Notes under the pieces: model-generated
Seen by the model: the letters and a program-made list of their open reading frames with translations, nothing else
Databases searched by the model: none
What the model was told of the DNA's origin: nothing
Part shown: positions 10,025-17,085 of the stretch, one piece after another
How the letters are laid out: each line of letters starts with the position of its first letter
Position numbering within the stretch: position 1 is the stretch's first letter
Assembly: GCA_947591605.1 (NCBI GenBank)
Contig: CANQDF010000024.1
Coordinates: 1 to 33,180, forward strand
From: an uncultured Clostridia bacterium
GTDB taxonomy: Bacteria; Bacillota; Clostridia; Lachnospirales; CAG-274
Direction of reading: 5' to 3'
DNA length: 33,180 nucleotides
Position numbers and translations under genes: made by a program

Positions 10025-10165
10025 TCAGTTCATCAATATCGCAAGCCCTGCGCATATAAGCACAAGCGCAAGTATAAAAGTGCTAAGTGGTATGATAATG
10101 CCTAGCACCATACCCAGCCCCATAAAAAACATTATAACACCTATTATTTTAACGCCGGAACACAT
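10025..10165 (-). CDS. Small hydrophobic membrane peptide, 46 residues
   Basis: The ORF encodes MCSGVKIIGVIMFFMGLGMV and continues as an almost wholly hydrophobic peptide ending in GLAILMN. It would form two short membrane helices with a glycine-rich turn and a proline near residue 26. AAAGGGGG (10173-10180) sits 7 nt before the ATG and a TATAAT (10185-10190) lies just upstream on the same strand, with only a weak -35. I recognise no family. It stands alone between recD2 and repeat copy R3. Confidence 0.6.
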   Translation of the reverse strand: MCSGVKIIGVIMFFMGLGMVLGIIIPLSTFILALVLICAGLAILMN

Positions 10166-10238
10166 AAAATAACCCCCTTTATACATTATACCGTGCAGCG
10201 GCGCATAAATTAACCAAAAATTTATTAACGCATAAAAA

Positions 10239-10512
10239 GGGGCTGTCGCAAAACTAAATTATTCAATAAAAAATGGAATTTTAGATAATGTTACTTGCTA
10301 AATATCTTAAAGTAACTTAAGCGCCGTCAGCGTAAAGCCCAAAGGGCTTTAGCGATACCGTAAGGCAGGCTAAAATCCGCAGGACGAGCTTTGCCCGTCC
10401 GAGGAAAAGAGGGAGTCGCCAGCCTTTGGCTGGCACGAATCTCTTTATTCATTGAAAAAAAATGAATGAAATGTTGGCATTTCATTCATGGGGTGTTGTT
10501 TTGCAACACCCC
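10239..10512. repeat. Structured intergenic repeat, copy R3, MITE-like
   Basis: The left end is GGGGCTGTCGCAAAAC (10239-10254). The right end, read in reverse, is GGGGTGTTGCAAAAC, so the ends form inverted repeats. Inside are TAAAATCCGCAGG, GGACGAGCTTTGCCCGTCC, AGGAAAAGAGGGAGT, a hairpin around GCCAGCC/GGCTGGC, a 12-bp hairpin (10462-10489) with a T run on the minus strand, and a terminal hairpin GGGGTGTTG/CAACACCCC (10490-10512). It lies 15 nt from the stop of the LysM gene. There is no ORF for a transposase in it. Confidence 0.85.
10455..10489 (-). terminator. Terminator of the LysM gene, within R3
   Basis: ATGAATGAAATG (10462-10473) pairs with CATTTCATTCAT (10478-10489), and a run of T follows on the minus strand (10455-10461). 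Confidence 0.7.
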
Positions 10513-10527
10513 CTTAATTTTAATTTT

Positions 10528-11505
10528 TTATCCCGCAGAGGATGTACTCTCGCTTACCGTTTCACGGGATTCCTCACGTCCGTTCAGATAAGTAACACGG
10601 CTTACGGTATTTTTATCCTTTTCTTCCTTTACCACCCTTACGGACAATACCGGTACAGACACGGTTATGTTTATCTCCTGACCGATCTGCAGCCTGCCCA
10701 TAGTTTCCCTTGTTATAGTAGGGTTGGCTGCAAGCAGCTCATCCGCACTCATATCCGCATTTGCGGCAATGCCGCTGAAGCTGTCGCCCGACTTTACGGT
10801 GTATACCTGTGCCTGCTTGGTGCTTGCACGCAGCACATCGGACGCCTTTACGGTGGTCATTACCTCCTCCGCATCAACAAACCTTGAGCCTACCTCAACC
10901 TTGTCCGCAAAGCTGACATCCACAACATCGCTCTGCCCGTTTTTGTAAAGCTCCAGTATCTGGTCAAGCAGGCTCTCTGCCTCCTGCTTGGTGGCAAGCA
11001 CAGCCTTTTCCTCCCCGTTTACCGTTATTATGGCTGCCTCCTGCTTGTATGTAAGGGTATTGCAAAGGTTGGTTATTACATTTTCGGTATTGCTGTCCAC
11101 CTTTTTGCGGCTCACATGCACAGGGTCAAGGCTCACCGTTTCGTTTATAAGGACATTGTTGCCCGTGCGCTCCTTTAGCTTGGCGGTAAGCAAGCTGTTA
11201 AACTCTTCCGTGGTTGTGTTTATATCCTTTATGTACGCTACCTGCTCGCTGTTTACAATAACAGCCTGTGCATTTTTATGCAAAAGCAGCCACAGCATGA
11301 GCGAAAACAGCAGCACTACCGTCAAAGCCAGTATAAAGGCGGTAAATTTGCCGCTGTTGAACTCCCTGCGCCTTTTGCTGCCGTAACGCATGCGCCTTAA
11401 GCGTATCTTGCTCTCGCTTCTTTTGGAGGAAAGCATCCTGGGCGTTGTAAATTTAGGCTGATCGTCATTTGAGGCGCTGCTCCTCCTGCCCGTACCTTTT
11501 GCCAT
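10528..11505 (-). CDS. Membrane-anchored LysM protein with incomplete G5 domain, no catalytic domain
   Basis: The 325-residue protein has a basic N-terminal tail, one membrane helix (about residues 48-72, FILALTVVLLFSLMLWLLL), an extracytoplasmic region of about 150 residues, and a LysM domain (YTVKSGDSFSGIAANADMS onward) that would bind peptidoglycan. A fragment with the G5 signature (VTYLNGREESRETVSES) ends the protein. In clostridial relatives this arrangement usually continues into an M23 peptidase, which is absent here, and the stop is followed at once by repeat R3. I chose ATG 11505 (MAKGTGRR) over the ATG at 11544, since GGGAG sits just before it. Confidence 0.8.
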   Translation of the reverse strand: MAKGTGRRSSASNDDQPKFTTPRMLSSKRSESKIRLRRMRYGSKRRREFNSGKFTAFILALTVVLLFSLMLWLLLHKNAQAVIVNSEQVAYIKDINTTTEEFNSLLTAKLKERTGNNVLINETVSLDPVHVSRKKVDSNTENVITNLCNTLTYKQEAAIITVNGEEKAVLATKQEAESLLDQILELYKNGQSDVVDVSFADKVEVGSRFVDAEEVMTTVKASDVLRASTKQAQVYTVKSGDSFSGIAANADMSADELLAANPTITRETMGRLQIGQEINITVSVPVLSVRVVKEEKDKNTVSRVTYLNGREESRETVSESTSSAG

Positions 11506-11576
11506 ATGCTCCCGATCTCCCTTCCGTATACAATATGCCGACACATTATTTTACACACTTCGGCATTATATAATTA

Positions 11577-11605
11577 ATTATAACTTATATATAGTACAAA
11601 ATCAA
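11577..11605 (-). promoter_or_regulatory. Promoter of the LysM gene
   Basis: TTGATT (11600-11605) and TATAAT (11577-11582) on the minus strand are 17 bp apart. The 18-bp repeat CAAAACCGACAAAGTAAA ends 11 bp upstream of the -35 box. Confidence 0.65.
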
Positions 11606-11616
11606 GCAAAATAAAG

Positions 11617-11634
11617 CAAAACCGACAAAGTAAA
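11617..11634 (+). repeat. 18-bp direct repeat, copy 1
   Basis: CAAAACCGACAAAGTAAA is exactly repeated at 12390-12407. This copy is next to the LysM-gene promoter and the other is next to the GH18 promoter. Confidence 0.9.
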
Positions 11635-11786
11635 TTGTTAATGTGTCAATGATGGGTCACACTTTAACAAACGAACGTGAAATTTTATAAAATTGCATTG
11701 AAAAATAAACGCAATTATAGTATACTTTCAACAGAAGTATTGATATGTTTCATAAAAATTATTAACCGACGCAAGGGAGGCAGCAT

Positions 11787-12191
11787 ATGAAGAACTTTCA
11801 AAATTATACTCCGCAAAAATACGAAACAGCCGATTTTCAAAAAGTGGAAGAGAACATTTACAAAACCAAATCGCCGTATGGTAAGGATATGATTTTTGTT
11901 ACCTCTCTTTCTTTTGAACAGGAACCGGATCAATACGGCGAGGAGGACGGTTGTCCAAGCTATATTTCACAAGTCCCCTTTGAGGATCTTTTAGATTTGT
12001 TCGGTTTGTTTGTTACGGATTTCTATGAAGATCTAAACGCAGCAAGCGAAAAGACCTGCTACCAGGAATTCGGCGCATTCGATTTGGAAAATATCCAAAA
12101 CCTGAGAACCATTATCGGTAAAAGGTTTTATGCCGTTCATTATATTGATGAAAGCACCAACAGTGAATGCTATAAAACAGTGTTGGAATAA
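11787..12191 (+). CDS. Hypothetical acidic cytoplasmic protein
   Basis: The 134-residue product is acidic, soluble, and has no signal peptide, membrane helix or motif I recognise. GGGAGG is placed about 6 nt before the ATG, so it is likely translated. It sits between two divergent cell-envelope genes and between exact 18-bp direct repeats, which suggests it was inserted there. A terminator follows at 12250-12284. A 19-nt stretch from its 3' end recurs with one mismatch at 12319-12337. Confidence 0.65.
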   Translation: MKNFQNYTPQKYETADFQKVEENIYKTKSPYGKDMIFVTSLSFEQEPDQYGEEDGCPSYISQVPFEDLLDLFGLFVTDFYEDLNAASEKTCYQEFGAFDLENIQNLRTIIGKRFYAVHYIDESTNSECYKTVLE

Positions 12192-12249
12192 ATAAGATCA
12201 AAAGCTGTAAGCCTGCATTGATAACATCGGCAGCAGCTGTAACGCAAGG

Positions 12250-12284
12250 ACAGTTATAAACCAAAAAGTTTGTAGCTGTTTTTT
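12250..12284 (+). terminator. Terminator after the orphan gene
   Basis: ACAGTTATAAAC (12250-12261) pairs over 12 bp with GTTTGTAGCTGT (12268-12279), with two G-U pairs, and TTTTT follows. Confidence 0.7.
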
Positions 12285-12389
12285 GTTTGGCTGACATTCG
12301 CCCTGACGGGCGGAGGGTTTATATTGATGAAAGTACCGGAAAATAATATTATTAATTTGCCAATGATAATTTTATGAAACAAACGTAAA

Positions 12390-12407
12390 CAAAACCGACA
12401 AAGTAAA
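12390..12407 (+). repeat. 18-bp direct repeat, copy 2
   Basis: This is an exact copy of 11617-11634. It ends 12 bp before the -35 box of the GH18 gene. Confidence 0.9.
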
Positions 12408-12419
12408 AAATAAAAATAC

Positions 12420-12448
12420 TTGATATAAACCCCTGCGTATTATAAAAT
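12420..12448 (+). promoter_or_regulatory. Promoter of the GH18 gene
   Basis: TTGATA (12420-12425) and TAAAAT (12443-12448) are 17 bp apart, about 53 nt upstream of the start codon. Confidence 0.65.
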
Positions 12449-12501
12449 ATAGGTACAGCCGCATTCATCTGCGGCATAGGCATATAAAAGGAGAGATTTA
12501 T

Positions 12502-14190
12502 ATGAATAAAAAAGGGATGCTGCGCCGCAGACAACAAAACGGTCAAAAAAGGCTTTTTGTTGTGCTGTGTACCGCTGCGGCGGTATTTTTGGCATACAAC
12601 CTGATAAATGCGCTGCGTACAGTGGATTTTGCAAGATATTACGGCACCGAAGACGTGCTCTACATAAACACGGCAAAAAGCGGCAAAGCGCAGTCCGAGG
12701 ACATAAGGTACGAAAACGGGGAGATATATCTGCCCTTTGACCTGGTAAAAAACGATATTGACGCAAACATATACCGCTCGGACGAGGGCGACCGCATAAT
12801 AATAACCACCGACGAAAGCGTCATACGCATGCGTTCAGACAGCAACGAGGCATATGTAAACGGAGAGGCGCTCAGCCTCAATATGCCCGTATACAACTCC
12901 GATTATCTGCCCGCCTCCGTGCTGGAGCAGTTTTATCCTGTCCGTATAGAGTACAGCGGTAAAAGCAATACCGTTACCGTAAGCTATACCGATAAAACAT
13001 ACTATACATCGGAGCTGAAGCGCTCCGTTTATCTCAGGTACGAACCCAAAAGGACATCCTTTGCGTCCGCAAAGCTTAAAAAGGGCAGCACCGTAAAAAC
13101 TCTCTCTCCCGAGGGCAAATATCTGCTTGTAACCACGCAGGACGGTCTGTGCGGATATATACCCTCCTACGCAGCAGGCGAAGCGGTTTCCGTTTCCCCG
13201 TCCGAAGTACAGCCGCAGCCAAAGCAGCTTTGGAAATGTACGGACGGCAGGGCAAACATTGTTTTTGATCAGGTAACCAACAGCGCCGCAAATACCGATG
13301 ACGAGCGCATACCTCTGCACAGCGGCGTAGATGTTATATGCACCACCTGGTTCTCCTTTGAAAACACAAACGGAGATATACGCAACCTTGCCGACCGCTC
13401 CTATGTAGACAAGGCGCATGCCCAAGGCATAAGGGTATGGGGGCTTATAACCGACAATTTTGACGGCTCAATATCACACAGCGTACTGAGCGATGCGGAT
13501 ACAAGGGAGCATGTAATAAAACAGCTGCTTGCATACAGCGCACTATACGACCTTGACGGCATAAACATAGACTTTGAGGCGGTGCCTGCGGACGACGGCG
13601 AGCTTTTTGTACAGTTTATACGGGAGCTGGCTCCTATGCTGCACAACGAGGGCTTGACCTTAAGCGCCGACTTTTTTGTACCCAAGCCATGGACATATCA
13701 CTACAACAGGGGCAGATGCGCCGAGGTGCTCGACTATGCCATAGTCATGGGCTACGACCAGCATTATGCAGGCTCCGATACGGCAGGCTCCAATGCGGAA
13801 ATAAGCTGGTCAGAGGAGGCTGTAACAGCTTCTCTGGCACAGGGCATACCAAAGGATAAGCTGCTGCTGGGCATACCGTTTTACACAAGAGTATGGACAA
13901 TAAACAATTCAAGCGGTGAGCTAAGCCAAAAGGCAATGGGTATGCAAAGCGCAAAGGATTTTATGGCGTCCGTTGGGGCAGAAACCCGCCTGCTTGAAAG
14001 CGCAGGGCAAAATTATGCCGAGGCAAACGACGGCACCAACACATACAAATGCTGGTTTGAGGACGAATACAGCGTAGGGCGCAGGCTTGCCCTTGCGGAA
14101 AAATACGATATTGCAGGCACTGCCGCATGGAAGAGCGGAATGGAAACCGATGACATATGGGGTTTGCTTAAAAATGAACTTAAAAAATGA
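12502..14190 (+). CDS. GH18-family glycosidase with SH3-like domain (SleL/YaaH-like)
   Basis: The 562-residue protein has an N-terminal membrane anchor (residues about 17-37), a region resembling copper-amine-oxidase N-terminal repeats (about 50-170), an SH3-like domain (about 175-225), and a GH18 barrel (about 270-560). The catalytic motif DGINIDFE is at 352-359 with the proton-donor glutamate at 359. GH18 enzymes of this layout cut N-acetylglucosamine bonds in peptidoglycan, including spore cortex. That substrate is inference. AAAGGAGAG precedes the ATG. It overlaps queG by 17 nt, so the two are probably co-transcribed. Confidence 0.9.
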   Translation: MNKKGMLRRRQQNGQKRLFVVLCTAAAVFLAYNLINALRTVDFARYYGTEDVLYINTAKSGKAQSEDIRYENGEIYLPFDLVKNDIDANIYRSDEGDRIIITTDESVIRMRSDSNEAYVNGEALSLNMPVYNSDYLPASVLEQFYPVRIEYSGKSNTVTVSYTDKTYYTSELKRSVYLRYEPKRTSFASAKLKKGSTVKTLSPEGKYLLVTTQDGLCGYIPSYAAGEAVSVSPSEVQPQPKQLWKCTDGRANIVFDQVTNSAANTDDERIPLHSGVDVICTTWFSFENTNGDIRNLADRSYVDKAHAQGIRVWGLITDNFDGSISHSVLSDADTREHVIKQLLAYSALYDLDGINIDFEAVPADDGELFVQFIRELAPMLHNEGLTLSADFFVPKPWTYHYNRGRCAEVLDYAIVMGYDQHYAGSDTAGSNAEISWSEEAVTASLAQGIPKDKLLLGIPFYTRVWTINNSSGELSQKAMGMQSAKDFMASVGAETRLLESAGQNYAEANDGTNTYKCWFEDEYSVGRRLALAEKYDIAGTAAWKSGMETDDIWGLLKNELKK

Positions 14191-15178
14191 CTATCTTTCA
14201 AAAACCGAGGCATTTGCCAAAAAACACTCGCTTATATGCGGCTGCGGCAGCGCCGAGCCGTTTTACGAATATGCCGATATACTCTCAAGGCAGGTACCCT
14301 TTGTAAATTACGGCATCGAGGAGAGGACAGACCCCTCCCTGACGCTTGAAGGGGCAAAGAGCCTTGTCGCTTTGGGTCTGTCCTACAATGCAAAATACAA
14401 AGCGCCCGATGACGGCATACCCCGTGCAAGGCTGTCGGAGGGCGCTGTGGGAGAGGACTATCACACCGTGATGAAAAAGCTGCTCTCCTCGCTTGCGCAC
14501 GAGCTATTTGACGGCACGGACGAAAAATATATGTTTTTTTGCGATACGGGGCCGTTAAGCGACTGCCTTGTGGCGCTGCGCTGCTCTCTGGGCTGTATGG
14601 GCCGCAACAACGGCATTATAAACAAAAAATTCGGTTCGGCATTTTTTATCGGCTACATAATAACAACAGCCGAAATCGAACCGTCACCCAAAGCGGATAA
14701 GCTCTGCTCGGGCTGCGGAAAATGCGTAAAGGCATGTCCGTCGGGCGCACTGCGTTCGCCGTCGGGCTTTGATCACAAAAAATGCGTTGCATACCTTACA
14801 CAAAAAAAGGGGATTATCCCAGACGAGCTTAAAAAATACATGGGTACCTATATATACGGCTGCGATATCTGCCGCCGTGTCTGCCCTCTCACCCCCGCAC
14901 CCGAGGCATCGGAGGGCTGTGCCTATCCCGATATAAAAAAACTGCTCCTCCTTACCGATAGGGAATTTCGTGCCCTTTACGGCAATACCGCAATAGGCTG
15001 GAGGGGCAGGCGCACCATTATGCGCAATGCCCTTATAGCCCTCGGCAACATCGGTACGGAGGATGCGGCAAGGCTTGCCGCACCCTTCCTTGAAAGCCCG
15101 CATGAGGATATAAGGGATGCAGCCTTATGGGCTTATAACAGCTGTAAAACACACACGGAAAAAGCATTGCGGAGGTAA
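14174..15178 (+). CDS. queG: Epoxyqueuosine reductase QueG
   Basis: QueG performs the last step of queuosine synthesis, reducing epoxyqueuosine in tRNA with a cobalamin cofactor and two [4Fe-4S] clusters. The 334-residue product has the active-site segment DTGPLSD (about 124-130), the cluster motifs CSGCGKCVKACP (178-189) and CDICRRVCP (230-238), and C-terminal HEAT-like helices. I chose ATG 14174 (MNLKNDYL) because the frame further upstream lies in the GH18 gene and does not resemble the family. It is at the short end of the family's length. It overlaps the GH18 gene and is followed by recU after 4 nt. Confidence 0.92.
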   Translation: MNLKNDYLSKTEAFAKKHSLICGCGSAEPFYEYADILSRQVPFVNYGIEERTDPSLTLEGAKSLVALGLSYNAKYKAPDDGIPRARLSEGAVGEDYHTVMKKLLSSLAHELFDGTDEKYMFFCDTGPLSDCLVALRCSLGCMGRNNGIINKKFGSAFFIGYIITTAEIEPSPKADKLCSGCGKCVKACPSGALRSPSGFDHKKCVAYLTQKKGIIPDELKKYMGTYIYGCDICRRVCPLTPAPEASEGCAYPDIKKLLLLTDREFRALYGNTAIGWRGRRTIMRNALIALGNIGTEDAARLAAPFLESPHEDIRDAALWAYNSCKTHTEKALRR

Positions 15179-15182
15179 TTAT

Positions 15183-15713
15183 ATGTCATACCGGCGTACA
15201 AGAGGCTTAAGGGGCAGCACCCTTGAAGAGCTCATAAATATGACAAATGAGGTATATAAAAAAAGGCATGTGGCAATAATACAAAAGATACCTACCCCCA
15301 TAACCCCCATCGAACTGGACAGGGAGCACGGCAACATATCGAGGGCTTTTTTTGAGCGTGCCTCCACTGTGGACTATATAGGTGCGGTGCAGGGCATACC
15401 CATATGCTTTGACGCCAAGGAAACCGCCGAAACACGCCTGCCCCTGCAAAACGTTCATGAGCACCAGATAGAGTTTATGCGGGAATATGAGCTTAACGGC
15501 GGAGTTGCATTTTTGCTGGTGTACTTTAAAAAGACCGATGAGTATTTTATGCTGCCCTTCAAGGTGCTTGAAAAATACTGGATGGACGCCGAAAAGGGCG
15601 GCAGAAGATCCATCCCCTATGACGCCTTTGACAAGGAGCTGACTATACAAGGCACAAACGGCTATGCGCTCAACTACCTGGATACGCTCAACATTTATCT
15701 CACAAGGGAGTGA
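15183..15713 (+). CDS. recU: Holliday junction resolvase RecU
   Basis: RecU cuts four-way junctions during recombination in Firmicutes. The 176-residue product shows the nuclease motif FDAKETAETRLPLQNVHEHQ and the usual PTPI stretch near the N-terminus. I chose ATG 15183 (MSYRRTRG) because GGAGGT sits 7 nt before it. Its stop lies at the ribosome-binding site of the next gene. In many Firmicutes recU is beside a penicillin-binding protein gene. Here it lies between queG and a GH26-like gene. Confidence 0.92.
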   Translation: MSYRRTRGLRGSTLEELINMTNEVYKKRHVAIIQKIPTPITPIELDREHGNISRAFFERASTVDYIGAVQGIPICFDAKETAETRLPLQNVHEHQIEFMREYELNGGVAFLLVYFKKTDEYFMLPFKVLEKYWMDAEKGGRRSIPYDAFDKELTIQGTNGYALNYLDTLNIYLTRE

Positions 15714-15718
15714 AAAAC

Positions 15719-16723
15719 GTGCTGAGAGCCGCCTTTATACTTGCCGCAGCATTATATGCAGCCTCGCCCGAGGCATACTATGTATACGAAAAAGCATACC
15801 GTGATACCGCCTTATGCGAGCAGGACAAAACACTTACGGGCATATACACGCCCGACTCCTATGCGGAGCTTGAACGCAAGACCGCTCCGCAGGATATATA
15901 TATTACCTATCTTACCGAGGGTGACGATTTCCCCTCGGCTTTTATAACCCTGTGCATGGTAAAGGACAGGCTTCCGCTTATAATACTGCGCCCCGCAGGC
16001 TATTCCCCGGAGTATATAAACGAGTTTGCTTCAAGGCTGGCACAGTACAACTCACCTATACTTGTGCAGATAGACAGCTCTCTTTCCGAAAAGCACAAGC
16101 AGTTTTTCCGCAGCGCTGCCGATATAATACACGCAAAGGCACCCTCTGCCGCCATGGTCTGGGGCATAAGCGACAACAACATACAAAAGCTCTCCTTGCT
16201 TTACCCGGGCGACAGCTATGTTGACTGGGCAGCGCTCAATATATTTGAAAGGGCGGACAGGGACGGCATAATCACAGACCCCTACCCCGTATTTGACATT
16301 TTATCGTTTTTTGAGCGCAGCAAGCCTGTCATGATAAATCTTTCCGTTGCGTCCTATACGGATGACGGCCACAAATATTTCACCTATGAGGCGTCCCGTG
16401 AAATAGAGCGCATATACTCCCTGCCCGAAAGGAGCAGCGCCGTAAAGGCGATCAATTACATTTCAAAAGCAAGCTCGGCGGGCAACGCTTATATAACCAA
16501 CTCCCCCGAGCTGCTCGGCGCCTTTAAAAGGGCATGCACAGGCATAAAACAGACCGAAAACGTGCGCCTGCCCGTAATGGCATACCGTCACGGGGACAGC
16601 TTTTACTGCGAGGAGGGCATTATCCCCACCGAAAGCGAACACTGCATCATAAACGGCAAACGCCGCCGTAAAATAAAAAACGCAGGCAGATATGTATTTA
16701 CCTCCGTCGGCGTCGGCAAATAG
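15719..16723 (+). CDS. Exported GH26-like protein lacking catalytic glutamates
   Basis: The 334-residue protein has an N-terminal hydrophobic segment (LRAAFILAAALYAASPEA), likely a signal peptide or anchor. The body follows beta-mannanase family GH26: residues 103-111 (PILVQIDSS) fall where relatives have the acid/base HEM motif, then VWG (137-139), YPGDSYVDW (152-160) and KPVMIN (192-197), where the nucleophile glutamate should follow. Both catalytic glutamates appear replaced, so I infer a non-enzymatic sugar-binding or structural role. I chose GTG 15719 because AAGGGAG (15704-15710) is 8 nt before it. GTG 15710 would overlap that site. Confidence 0.72.
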   Translation: MLRAAFILAAALYAASPEAYYVYEKAYRDTALCEQDKTLTGIYTPDSYAELERKTAPQDIYITYLTEGDDFPSAFITLCMVKDRLPLIILRPAGYSPEYINEFASRLAQYNSPILVQIDSSLSEKHKQFFRSAADIIHAKAPSAAMVWGISDNNIQKLSLLYPGDSYVDWAALNIFERADRDGIITDPYPVFDILSFFERSKPVMINLSVASYTDDGHKYFTYEASREIERIYSLPERSSAVKAINYISKASSAGNAYITNSPELLGAFKRACTGIKQTENVRLPVMAYRHGDSFYCEEGIIPTESEHCIINGKRRRKIKNAGRYVFTSVGVGK

Positions 16724-16773
16724 GCAGGGACGTATGCCCTTCCTCACGGCGCAAAGGCTTTTTAAGTAAAATA

Positions 16774-16802
16774 TTGACAAAGCCGCAAACTTATCCTATA
16801 AT
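16774..16802 (+). promoter_or_regulatory. alaS promoter
   Basis: A consensus TTGACA (16774-16779) and TATAAT (16797-16802) are separated by 17 bp. Transcription would start just before the T-box leader. Confidence 0.92.
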
Positions 16803-16807
16803 TAATA

Positions 16808-17050
16808 TGTATGGAGTGTTTAAGGATAAGTAGCCCTGCGGCAAGGTCTTAAGAGAGTCTGCATAAGGTGTGAGCAGATGTCCCCCGCAGAAGCGAAGCT
16901 CCCTTATATAACAGCGCTCCCGCAGCTCTGCGATACGGACAAAAAGAGATGTATACCGTAATGCACGGCAGCCTTGCCGCAAAGCAGGTATATAATCAGG
17001 GTGGTACCGCGTTAATAACGTCCCTGCTGTTTTACGGCAGGGATTTTTTT
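16808..17050 (+). promoter_or_regulatory. T-box riboswitch, alanine specific, controls alaS
   Basis: The leader has the AGAGAG loop-E motif (about 16852-16857), a likely specifier codon GCT (16898-16900, in GAAGCTCCC), and the T-box antiterminator core AGGGTGGTACCGCG (16998-17011). The terminator is TCCCTGC (17021-17027) pairing with GCAGGGA (17037-17043), followed by seven T. In this family uncharged tRNA binds the specifier and T-box and prevents termination. GCG at 16893-16895 is a second possible specifier, also alanine. Confidence 0.95.
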
Positions 17051-17085
17051 ATGTATGTAGTATAAAAACAGGAGGTTTTTTAATT

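Noticed and set aside
16724..16773. Terminator after the GH26-like gene
   Set aside because: Only a weak AGGG/CCCT pairing was seen, with no clear stem and T run.
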